From the NCBI GenBank assembly GCA_026545225.1, contig CM048849.1:56873836-56937835 (forward strand): a DNA stretch of 64,000 nucleotides, read 5' to 3'. A model generated the notes under the pieces. The model saw only the letters and a program-made list of their open reading frames with translations, had not been told where the DNA came from and ran no database searches. Below are positions 35,901 to 45,901 of this stretch, piece by piece. The stretch comes from Cornus controversa. Lineage: Eukaryota; Streptophyta; Magnoliopsida; Cornales; Cornaceae. A program made the translations under genes and the position numbers. Positions within the stretch are counted from its first letter, which is position 1, and each line of letters starts with the position of its first letter.

Positions 35901-38654
35901 TTTTTTTTATTTATTTGGATTTCATTGTACTAATATTTCTCAAATCTTCCATGGCAGTTATGCAGTGGGGTTGATGAGAATGCAGCTGGTGCCTGTGCTC
36001 AGCTTGTCTTTGCACCTATTGATGAATCGTTTGCTGATGATGCTCCGTTGCTGCCATCTGGTTTCCGAGTTATACCATTGGATCCTAAATCAGTTGAGTG
36101 ACTTCTCTTGATTTATTGCTCCAAATCATCATCATCATCATCATAATCCATGCCTTGATTCCATATGAATGGGGTCGGCCACATAAATTCTGTCTCCAAT
36201 CTTTTCTATTACATGTTTAACTTTTTTAAGTCATTTTTAATAACCACATCCCATATTAATTTTGGTCGCCCTCTCCGTCTCTTGCCCCTTGTGACAACTA
36301 GCCTACTCTTCCTTATTTTCTTGTTGATAGGTGTTGCTCCTAATTTTTCTCTTATACTTTCATTAGTGACCCTATCTCTTCTAATTACTCTAATCATCCA
36401 TCTTAGCATTCTCATTTTTGCTACATGAAGACATTCTTATTTTTTTTTAGAGCCCAACACTCTGCCCCATATAACATAGATTTATTGCTCCAAGTAACAC
36501 AGATTTTTTGTAGGTTCTCCCCACTGGTCAAGTTTTTCATTATCATACAAACACAATTTCAGCTTTACAAAATTTATATATTTATTGCTCCAAATAAATC
36601 TATACAAATTTATTTTGTAGGTTCTCCCCCCACTGGCCAAGTTTTTCATTAGTGAAATTGTTTTTGAAAACATGTACCTTAATTATGATAATGGAAAACT
36701 TGGTCAGTGGGGAGAACCTACAAAATGTCATATAAACTGATGTCATTTTTTATTTACTCAAAAGGCCTAACTCTTAAATTTTGCATAACTAAAATTGTTT
36801 TTGAAAACATATACCTGTCTTGCCCCTTACTAATTCTTTTGGTAAATTTATCTTCATTACATAAAGACATGTCACTTAACCTCACAAAAGTCTGACCAGC
36901 TGAGCACGATCTTTTTTGGTCATCTTTGCCTTGCACTTCTTAGCATATTTTTTTACATTGTAGGATGCCCCTACTGCGACCCGAACATTGGATCTGGCCT
37001 CCACGCTTGAAGTGGGTCCTGGAGGAGCACGTCCCGCTGGTGAAGCTGATTTGAACGGTTATAACCTTAGATCAGTTCTGACTATTGCATTCCAATTCAC
37101 TTTTGAAAACCACTTGCGAGACGATGTTGCTGCTATGGCACGCCAGTATGTGCGTAGTGTTGTTGGCTCTGTTCAGAGGGTTGCCATGGCTATTGCCCCA
37201 TCCCGACTCAGCACCTTTATGGGGCCAAAACCACTGCCTGGTTCCCCTGAGGCTCTTACTTTGGCACGATGGATTTGCAGGAGCTACGGGTATGATTGAA
37301 ATTGCTCTCTTAAAAGCTACAATTATTTTGTTCAGTGACTGTTAAACTTGATTAAGCAAAATAAATCAATAATAGCATGTTTTAGTCACTAGCAATTATT
37401 AGCCTCAACCAAAATCACTAGTAATGTGATGCGGCAATGTGTGCATCTTTAGTTATATCTGTGAAATTAAAGCAACCTCTCACCGCGAAATGATGCTATT
37501 AGAATTGGTGTAAATAGAGGCTTGTGTTCATAGAAAGGTAAAATCTTTGACATGTTCTTCTTACTGTTGTGTTTCAGAATCCATACTGGGGGAGAGCTCC
37601 TCCCGGTCGACCTCCAAGCGGGTGATGCTGTATTGAAACAACTTTGGCACCATACAGATGCAATAATGTGCTGCTCTGTCAAAACAAATGTAATTTCTAT
37701 ATCACTTCATTCAGCGATCTAGTTTTTATATTTCATCCACATTCTGTCCTTTTCAACCAGTTTCGTTTTTTTTGGGGGGTAGGTATCAGGTTTTTCTGTT
37801 GCTGCAGTCATAAAAGAGAGCTAACTTGATTACCAAAATTATAATTGCAGGCATCTCCAATTTTCACCTTTGCAAATCAGGCAGGGCTTGACATGCTTGA
37901 AACTACTCTTGTGGCCCTTCAAGATATAATGCTAGATAAGATTCTTGATGAAGCTGGCCGGAAGATTCTACTCTCAGAGTTTTCTAAGATCATGCAACAG
38001 GTGAGATTAATTGTCAATGGCAGGCATTGGATTTTTGCTTGATTTGTTAAAAGTTGAAAACTATCAGCCAAACTTCTCAGAGTGCATAAACTATTGTATT
38101 AAATATCAAAATATGTATCTTAGTCACAAAGACCATGGGTAAAGGTGTTTCAACAAGAGCAAAAACATAAACACAACTCTTTTTTCTTCTTTGTTTTTAG
38201 AATAGTGCAAAAACCCAACTCGTACGGTATACATTTGTTTTTTGTAGAAACTTGTGTGATGTTTGCACAATGCCATGTCAGGATTTTATGAAATTTACTT
38301 GTGTATTATGCTTTTCAATATGGGTACACGTGATCTAAATGATGAAATATTAATCATTTAGTGCATACATATAAAAGCCTTTCTTGTTTATTCTTTGTGA
38401 GTTTGAGTTGAGCAAAATAACCTTCTTCCCTAACATTTTATACACTTCTACTTTTGGAATTCATAATAAATGATTTTGAACATCTCCTTGGTGGTTTCTT
38501 ATTGCAGGGATTCGCTTATCTGCCAACAGGGATATGTGTATCTAGCATGGGCAGGCCGGTGTCTTATGAGCAAGCCATCGCATGGAAAGTCCTCAACGAC
38601 GACGATTCTAGTCACTGCCTAGCTCTGATGTTCATGAACTGGTCTTTTGTGTAA
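29907..38654 (+). CDS. PHB/PHV: Class III HD-ZIP transcription factor, PHABULOSA/PHAVOLUTA type
   Basis: This is a nuclear factor that sets adaxial (upper) organ identity and acts in meristem, vascular and embryo patterning. Coding exons: 29907-30115, 32505-32664, 33068-33180, 33273-33363, 33461-33556, 33700-33813, 33918-34001, 34159-34314, 34418-34492, 34580-34686, 35100-35289, 35474-35662, 35757-35837, 35958-36092, 36964-37289, 37578-37689, 37851-38000, 38508-38654. They total 2535 bases, 844 aa plus TAA, and phase agrees at each junction. Homeodomain about 17-79 (IEPKQIKVWFQNRR), leucine zipper about 80-120 (MNKLLMEENDRLQKQVSHLV), START lipid-binding domain about 160-375, C-terminal MEKHLA region from about 700, ending in the family hallmark NWSFV. 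18 exons and about 840 aa are the family norm. WVQMIGMKPGPDSIGIVA and CARPGGFPSSQVILPLA favour the PHB/PHV clade over REV, CNA/ATHB15 and ATHB8. No break was seen. A truncated LINE and a fold-back repeat occupy intron 14. Which PHB/PHV co-orthologue it is remains open. Confidence 0.97.
30116..32504 (+). other. Intron 1 of the HD-ZIP III gene
   Basis: This 2.4-kb GT-AG intron interrupts the codon for the last Arg of the homeodomain's WFQNRR motif. It is T-rich with no exon or transposon boundary that I could recognise. Confidence 0.8.
33353..33470 (+). promoter_or_regulatory. miR165/166 target site, split by an intron
   Basis: The 21-nt site is built from TTGGGATGAAG at the end of exon 4 (33353-33363) and CCTGGTCCGG at the start of exon 5 (33461-33470), joined only after the 97-bp intron is removed. 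It pairs with miR165/166 (UCGGACCAGGCUUCAU...). It encodes GMKPGP in the START domain. In Arabidopsis PHB and PHV, mutations in this site give dominant adaxialised leaves. Pairing looks near perfect, so regulation is very likely conserved. Confidence 0.93.
36125..36478 (-). mobile_element. 5'-truncated RTE-type LINE, antisense in the intron
   Basis: The insertion is flanked by a perfect 15-bp target duplication, GATTTATTGCTCCAA (36110-36124 and 36479-36493). On the - strand it encodes the end of a non-LTR reverse-transcriptase ORF: MRMLRWMIRVIRRDRVTNES, then IREKLGATPI, then a GRPKLIWDVV motif and DLKKLNM. Its 3' end on that strand is a short (ATG)n tail (about 36125-36147 on +), as RTE elements have instead of poly(A). 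5' truncation is normal for LINE insertions. Confidence 0.9.
36509..36722. repeat. Inverted repeat with a third internal copy, in intron 14
   Basis: The left arm (36509-36546) begins TGTAGGTTCTCCCCACTGG. The right arm (36685-36722) is its inverted copy, ending GGGGAGAACCTACA; about 35 of 38 positions pair. A third copy in direct orientation lies at about 36616-36651. This could be a fold-back MITE, but no convincing target duplication was seen. Confidence 0.7.
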
Positions 38655-39124
38655 TGGGTAACAGATACCCTTAAAGACTTGGTATTGTAGCTCTCTTAAG
38701 TTATATAGCGTTTGTTTTGGTAGAAACTTGCATGTGACATGTGAATGATACAATGGAATGATCTTATGGCCACTTATCCCTATCTATATATGATTGTATG
38801 GGTTGTATTATTTTGTTTTTGCCTAATGGCCATGGTTGTGCTGTCTGTTTCAATGATTTGGAATATCTTAGCATGTTGGGTGAAATTTCAAACAAAGTGA
38901 ATATTTTAGGATTGTGTGGTGGCATCAGCAGGGCCTACCTCCTGGTGGGTTTGTTGGGCTGGTTTGGTTACTTGGCACTTCTTGTAACCATTTTTCTGTT
39001 ACTTTACATCACAGAACAGTTATTAGACATTGACACAAGCAATCATACTCTCTTGTTTTTCCACTTGTAGAAAGTCCTCATGTCCATGTGCAATGACTTT
39101 GAAGTTTGAAACTAGAATGCGTTG
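38655..39124 (+). other. Probable 3' UTR and downstream flank of the HD-ZIP III gene
   Basis: Sequence after the stop codon; no strong canonical poly(A) signal could be picked out. No other gene is seen. Confidence 0.4.
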
Positions 39125-39268
39125 CATTTGAGAGCACTGGATTGGCGCTTTGAATTTGGAGCACTGGATCGGCGCTTTGAATTTGGAATCAGAGAAAATT
39201 TAGTTTGAAATTTGAATAAAATTTGTTTCAATTTTAAATTTAAGGTGCCGATTCTATGTTCCTAAATA
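39125..39268. mobile_element. Fold-back MITE, copy B (relative of 27704-27853)
   Basis: The left arm starts CATTTGAGAGCACTGGATTG and GCGCTTTGAATTTGG. The right arm ends TTAAGGTGCCGATTCTATG and TTCCTAAATA. The arms are inverted relatives of each other and of copy A. A 28-bp unit (GAGCACTGGATYGGCGC...) is duplicated within the left arm. Confidence 0.55.
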
Positions 39269-39844
39269 TAGCATATAATGTTTTGTTTTATTGCTAAGAT
39301 TAGGAGAGTTTACGAGGGTATTTTGACTGTCCTTAATTTTGAGAGTATTTTGACACGAGATATCTCATTGCTCTTGATATTGGGACTATAAATGAGGTAT
39401 ATAGACAAAATGATTAGCTGTTGCCTAGAAGAAATTTATTAGAAGTTACAAGTTATAATGCTTCATCTTTCATGCTTATCTAGAAGGAAAAAAGAAGATG
39501 ATTCATGTGCTTTTTAGTCCCTATTAATTGGATGATGTTTGTGGTCAAAACTGCTTTTTATGGTGAAATAATTAACCAACTACTTTTCTCATCCTTTTTT
39601 TATGATAGAATTAATAAATGGGGTCGAAAATCTGGACATACTTGCCAATTAAAGTCCTAACAAACATTAAATTATAAGCAGATGGAAAGGTTGAAGACAA
39701 TCTGTTAACAAGTGTATGAAGAATTGAAGATATGATCAAGTTATTTTTTAGAGTATGGCTTTGAAGACTAAAATCAAAGGGTAAAAATGTATTGCAATCG
39801 GAAAGGTGAGTTGCTAGTAGTATATCACACATGCAAGATGATGC

Positions 39845-39881
<37 letters not shown>

Positions 39882-41290
39882 TGTATGTTAACGTTTTGAT
39901 TAAAAGTCAACATAGGTGGGACCAGAGGGCTGATTAACAGAGTCCACGGTGAAGTCATCTGTGTGACTGTGAGCCTCAGTGGGTCTATACCAGCGATGTC
40001 ACATCCGCGACAAAACTGCGGCACATGGGTGATGTCAATCATGCATGTTCAAATAAATTTGTGAATATAATAAACTCTATGTATATTTCTGAACGTAGAC
40101 TTAGTATAAGAATTAGCATATACACTCGTAAACATAAACGTTGCAGTTTATAGTTTCATGAATGTAAGTTTTTGTAGGTTGCGTAAGTTCATGAATAAAT
40201 CAAAATCAACTTCAACATAAGTACGAACAAATTTTAGAATTAAATTATAATTTGCCTCTTATTCTAATATTAACTAAAATATTCTTCAATCTATTAAAAG
40301 GTAAGAAATAATTATTTTTAAATAATAAAAATATAATAATTATTTTAATGTGTTGAAACAAGTTAAACGTAACTATTTTATAAACATACCATTCGTATGT
40401 AATTGAACTAAATTTGAAAAGACTATTTTATAAACATACCATTTGTATATAATTAAACTAAATTCAAAGAGAGTGAATATCTTACCCAAAAATAAATATA
40501 AAAAAATGCTACATATGGATACTAGCTGCTCATTAGGGACAGTGGCAATAGAGTGGGTAGCAAATTGAAAGTGACAAAGGAGAAGAAGTCATTATCTAAA
40601 CAGCATCAAGAAATGGCAACTTTGATTCTGCAGTAAAAGTGATACTATATACATTAAATAAGGTGCGTGTCTGTGTGCCTTGATTAAATGCGGAGCCAAA
40701 CTTAGTCCAATTCTTTCATGTCTGAAACTAAGCCAACAATATCTTTTCCCATTAAATGATAGATCTCACCTCAGCTAGCTGCACAGGATTTTAGCCCCTC
40801 TTTTTGTCATGGTGCTACTCTATGGCTATACAGATACACAGTAGACTCATCAACTCGTGATGCGTGACAGTAGTTATATGACTGAGAGAAGAAATGCTAG
40901 GAAGCTTGTTGCCCTATGGTACAACCCATCCATGAGTTCTATCTTTCAGTCTCAGTAGTTAGTTGTCATTTCTAGATGATAAAGCTATACAATTATCTAT
41001 AAAAAAAAAGGACCATCACATTTTGCAAGTAATTTTGTTTTTTTTTTTTCTTTTTCAACCAATGATACTCCGACTTCACTTATTCAATTATTATTTTTTA
41101 AAGCTACATGTATTTTTTTTTTTTATTGAATTTTTTTTTTTCTTTCACAAATGACTCGTGCAAGTGTAGTGACCTAGTACATAGCAAAGAATTTGAACAA
41201 GTGAGTACAAATCTAATAACTCAATAAATTTGAACAAGTGTGTTACTGTCTTACGGGAAAAAAGAAACTCTCATTAAATTTGTTTTATTA
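39269..41290. other. Intergenic region, AT-rich
   Basis: No exon recognised. It holds a TA microsatellite at about 39847-39879, a 53-bp tandem duplication at about 40370-40470 (ACTATTTTATAAACATACCA twice), and poly-T tracts near 41037-41150. Confidence 0.5.
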
Positions 41291-41295
41291 CCATA

Positions 41296-42548
41296 TGTAG
41301 GTAGCAAGAATATCCTAACCCACATTTTTCGGAGTTGAAAGGTCAAACCACAATTCGCCACTATGACATGCATGTCAAACATTAAAAAGACAAAGAAACG
41401 CTCTCTCAAACATTACCTCAAGCCCAGACACAACGTCAGACAACATAAGTCTCGAGCCTTATCCCTCAAGCATTATTCCAAAGCCATGACACAATGTCAG
41501 GCCACGAAAGCCTCAAAAGCTCATCCCCTTGAGCACTACCTCAAGCCCTAAGACAACGTCAGGCAACATAAGCCTCGAGCCCTACCTATCAAACATCATT
41601 CCAAGCCCTGACACGATGTCAGGCCACAAAAACCTCGAGAGCTTATCCCTCGAGCAATGTCCCAAGCCCTGACACAATGTCAAGTCACACAAGCCTCGAG
41701 AGCTTATCCCTCGAGCACTATCCCAAGCCCTAACACAGTGTCAGGCCACATAAGCCTCGATAGCTTATCCATCGAGCACTATCTTAAGCCCTGACATAAT
41801 GTTATGCTACATAAGCTTCAAGAACTCATCCCTCAAGTACTATCTTAAGCTTGGATGCGATGTCAAGCCACATAAACCTCGATAACTCATTCCTCGAACG
41901 TCACCTCGAATCCCGAGACAATGTCAAGTTAAATAAGCCTCAAGTTTTACCTTTTGAGCATCAACAAGCCTCATCGCGCGACAAAAGAGAGGGGGATTGG
42001 TAGAACCCCCTGTGGCGATGTGACAACGCCTCTAACGGGATACTTAGAAGGAATTTGATTGGAGGATGAGCAATAGAGAAAGCCCAACTAATCTCTAAGG
42101 GCCTAGTTAGCATAACAGTGGACATAATTGTCGCGACAAAGACCCTTACTATCACCATTAATGCTCTGGCAAGAAGCATTCAATTGTGTCCAACCACTGC
42201 TGCTACGGCATGATCGCAAACATTTAATGCATGAGAAAAACCAGCATGCTAGATTGGACCAAAAAGCATGCTGACATGATATATGTGACCATGGATCTTA
42301 GGCATAAGCTAATTCGACCCAAACCCGTTAGGTATGATCTGAGAAGGTTTGCCTCCTATAAATATAGAGGCCCTAGTAAATGCAAAGGGGATGAAAAAAT
42401 TATGTTCCAAGGCAAACATTCCTACCTCCACTACAGTTCTCATTAATTAGCTCTAATTGTTCCTCCTTCGTCTGGATACTCCTCTCTAGATCCCTCGGAG
42501 TTGTATTGAATACGATATTGATTTATTAGTAATATAGGACCTCCTACA
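41296..42548 (+). mobile_element. Solo LTR with internal tandem repeats, probably Ty3/gypsy Tat-like
   Basis: The ends are TGTAGGTAGC and GACCTCCTACA, giving a perfect 6-bp terminal inverted repeat (TGTAGG/CCTACA). Both sides are flanked by CCATA (41291-41295 and 42549-42553), an exact 5-bp target duplication. The LTR is 1253 bp. It has a CTCGAG-rich tandem array in its 5' half and a TATA-type motif (CCTATAAATATAGAGG near 42354) about 190 bp before its end. No internal gag-pol lies next to it. The Tat-like assignment rests on the array and layout, and is inference. Confidence 0.82.
41390..41960 (+). repeat. Tandem repeat, unit about 60 bp, about 9 copies, inside the solo LTR
   Basis: Units read roughly CCTCGAGAGCTTATCC, CTCGAGCACTATCCCAAGCC, CTGACACAATGTCAGGCCAC, ATAAG. 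The GACACAATGTC part is itself a short palindrome-like word. Copies differ by several substitutions each. The array lies wholly within the LTR at 41296-42548. Confidence 0.85.
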
Positions 42549-42553
42549 CCATA

Positions 42554-43117
42554 TAAACCTTGTAAGTTATATAAATTGCTTTAAGACCAAAAAAATAATT
42601 TGATTTTTCTTATGTATTGGAATTTTTTTAAAAAATTAAGTGGGTACGTCTGTACCCACTCAAGACTCAATAGCTCCACCCCTGGTAGTGACTCGAACCC
42701 TCAATCCTTAACTTTGAAAGATAGATTAAATTTCACTTAACTACAATTTTTTTTTTGTTTTTGTTTTTGAATAAAATGATATTCATGTATTACTTTTTCT
42801 TAACATAGTGCTTGTTTGGCATGCGTTTTGTTTTTATTTTTTCTATTTTGTTTTAGTTGAAGCAAAACATATTTTGTATTGCCCGTAATATTTTAAATGT
42901 TTCAAAATTCTGGACCAAAATTAAATACAATATTTTGGTATTTTAATTGTGTTTCGGTAAAAATTAATAAATAAATAAAAACACATTTACGTTACAAAAA
43001 GTGTTTTCGATTACTATTCAAAACAGTCATAACAAAAACAGTACTTCTATTTTAAACAAAAAAATAAAAACGCAAAACACAAAGGCATGCAAAAAGAGTC
43101 CTACTTCTCTAAAAGAC
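42554..43117. other. Short intergenic gap between the solo LTR and the Harbinger-like element
   Basis: AT-rich sequence with no recognised gene or delimited element. Confidence 0.45.
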
Positions 43118-43120
43118 TTA

Positions 43121-45700
43121 GGAGAGTGTATTCAATTAGGATTTTAAAATACTTTAAAAGTCTGTGTGTATTAAATTTAGACTTTTATGACTTTTAAATA
43201 GTTCATACAAATCTTGTTGTATTCAATTAGGATTTTAAAAAAGCCTACAAAAGTCTAGGGGTATTCAAAAAGTCATATTTTGAAGGATTTCATTAAGCGG
43301 TGGATTTTGGTGAATTTGTGAGTGGAAGGTATAAGTGCTGAAGCCTATAACAAATCCAACATTTTCCTCATATATTTTGGTGGACTTTTTTTTCTGCATA
43401 ATACCAACTGTCTTTCTCCATCTTAAGGTACATTCATTTTTTCTCTCTTGGTTTTCCTCTTTATTTCTTCTCAAATTCTATATCTTTCTATTATATTAGG
43501 AAAACTTATAAAACTTAAGTTTTCAGACAAGTTGATCCATCTCTCGCATTATGGAGGATTACTTCATCTACATTGTTTGCTAGGGATCAATCTCTTAAGC
43601 CACAAAGATTGATTATGAAGTTCAATTAATAATCGAATATAACTTATAGGTTTAAGGTTTTCCAATTATATATCTAATGATTTAACCTAGACCCTATAAG
43701 TAAAGTATGTGTCTTTTTTCAATTTTTTTATAATGTGCAATTGAAATCTGAAAAAAGTTTATATGCAATTTGTATTCATCAAGTGAGTTACTTTATTATC
43801 CACGCTCTTTATTGGAATATTTGCACTACACAATAATTTTTAGACAGTATATGAGATGATAGATTATCCAATTTGCATTATATATGCCCCTTGAGTCATT
43901 GGTTTACTTGTACGCAAAAATAGAATTCAATGATACAAATAAATAAAAGGAAAAACTACACTTAAATAAAGTTAGGAGACCTAAATTACAAAGTGGTCTA
44001 TTTTAAAAGTTTATTTTTCACTTTGGTTGAATTAAGCAAAATAATTACATATGCATTGAAAATTATTATTCAGGTACAAAATGCCCTTCAATCTCTTATT
44101 CTAAAATATCAAATTATCATTTTCAAATCAAATAATTCCTTCACTCAATAAATTAAGAAAATATCGGGAACATCGTTTGGTTTCTGAAAAATTGCAGAAA
44201 TATAAAAGTAATCCAGTAAAAGTGAACAAACTACTAAAGTAAAACAAAATATACGTTATACAAGCACTTGAGATTATTCTATTATGTCTTAAAGTAGTCA
44301 AAATTAAACTGCCTAATATGGCCCTGAATGGTATCAACTTTTTTTCCCTCTTAGATTAATGCAAGTGGATACACTTGTGGTATTACAACACATCAACTAT
44401 ATCTAGATAGGAATGGAGTAGATTTTGTAGATGTGCTTAGGTAACTTTTTGGTATAATATACCTAAAAAAATATGAGGATCAGGAAAATATATTATATCA
44501 AAACATGAGGTACAAATATAAGAAAAATTCAAATTTCACAAGTAAACTCCTATAAATTTCAAGTATAACTGCAAATGTAAACAAAATTTGAGATTTATCA
44601 GCAAATGAGTTATGAGTCATTATACATAAAATATGTCCGTTCACTAATCAAATTAATAACATATTTAAACATGCAAATATGAAGTAGATAGTTGGTAATG
44701 GCAACTTTAAAAAGTGACTAGTGAAACTGTTCATCACATTTAAAAAATCTCAAAATTAAGAACCATTAACACGTGAATTTGCCATACAATTCAAAAATTT
44801 GTTCACTAATTTATTATTATTATTTTTTTAAAGTAAAAAAAGCAGTTTTGTGATGAGAGATGATCAATGACTAATAATTTATCCAGACAGTAGGCTTTAC
44901 AATGAATTTAATTTTCTTCCAGTAAAACGAAAAGATAATGATCTGTTCAATTTTATTTAGTCACGCACAATGCTCCTTTAGTCGTAGAGGAACCAAACAT
45001 AATTTAGTATGAGTTAGAATAAGAAATTGAAGGGCATTTTTGAATTGAATAATAATTTTCAATGCATATGTGATTATTTTGTTTATTTCAACCAAAGTAA
45101 AAAATAAACTTTTAAAATAGACCACTTTGTAATTTAGGTCTCCTAAGTTTATTTAAGTGTAATTTTTCCTAAATAAAATATATTGAATAAATCAATACAA
45201 GCCTATAAAAATTCATCAAAATCTCTAATAAAAGTTTATACAAATCAATAAAAGTCTGCAATACAAGTCTGTCGCTTAGCACTCGCTTCATGTGGTTGGT
45301 TAAACACATGTTTGACTATGATTTTGTCTTTACAAAAAGTACCAATTGGTTCCAATATAAATTAGATAATATTTTGTATAAAATAACAAGAATGCCACTT
45401 GGAATGTAACAATTGTTTGCTATTGTTATGTAGTTATCTCGATGACATTCATGTTATTCTATATAAAAAGATATCTTAAAAATTTAAGTATGATTTTGAC
45501 TTTAAAAAGGCAACAGTTATTTCATATATGAAATAGACAACCTTTTATATAAATTAACGAAAAAATTGCTGATAAAATTGTTTCATTGGACATTCTTATT
45601 TTCATTGTTTTACTATTCTGATAACATTTGTGTTATTTTTATAAAAAGATGTCTTGAAAACACAAGTAAGAGCTTTTGAATAAATTAAAAAAAAATAAAA

Positions 45701-45740
<40 letters not shown>

Positions 45741-45898
45741 TGTTTGTTATTTTAACTGATCACAAAGCACAAGTGTTAAGCGAGAGTCACGCTAACAATT
45801 GCCATTGGCACTCATCAAATTCATAAATTCAAATAAATCTATCAATTTAAAAATGTCTTTTCAAAATTTATTTAAAATCCTAATGGACTACCTTCTCC
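43121..45898. mobile_element. PIF/Harbinger-like non-autonomous element, with a nested Mutator-like insertion
   Basis: The left end GGAGAGTGTATTCAATTAGG and the inverted right end GGAGAAGGTAGTCCATTAGG, both followed by ATTTTAAA, form terminal repeats matching at about 24 of 28 positions. Flanks are TTA on both sides (43118-43120 and 45899-45901), the 3-bp target typical of PIF/Harbinger. The terminal motif recurs internally near 43218. The span is 2778 bp, of which 1230 bp is the nested element and its duplication. No transposase was recognised. A 3-bp duplication is weak evidence alone; the paired termini carry the call. Confidence 0.7.
43949..45169. mobile_element. Mutator-like element with about 156-bp terminal inverted repeats
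   Basis: The left repeat (43949-44105) starts GGAAAAACTACACTTAAATA. The right repeat (45014-45169), read on the other strand, starts GGAAAAATTACACTTAAATA. They remain closely matched through AATTACAAAGTGGTC, ATTTTAAAAGTTTATTTTT and ATGCATTGAAAATTATTATT. The element is flanked by TAAATAAAA on both sides (43940-43948 and 45170-45178), an exact 9-bp duplication as Mutator-type transposases make. The 1221-bp element has an AT-rich core without recognisable transposase. Confidence 0.9.
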
Positions 45899-45901
45899 TT
45901 A

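Larger units (their letters stand above)
36093..36963 (+). other. Intron 14 of the HD-ZIP III gene, enlarged by insertions
   Basis: This 871-bp intron begins with the slightly unusual donor GTTGAG and ends in ATTGTAG. It contains the LINE fragment at 36125-36478 and the inverted repeat at 36509-36722. Most neighbouring introns are 70-400 bp. Confidence 0.85.

Noticed and set aside
36165..36428. Hydrophobic + strand frame in HD-ZIP III intron 14
   Set aside because: It is the antisense shadow of the LINE reverse-transcriptase remnant.
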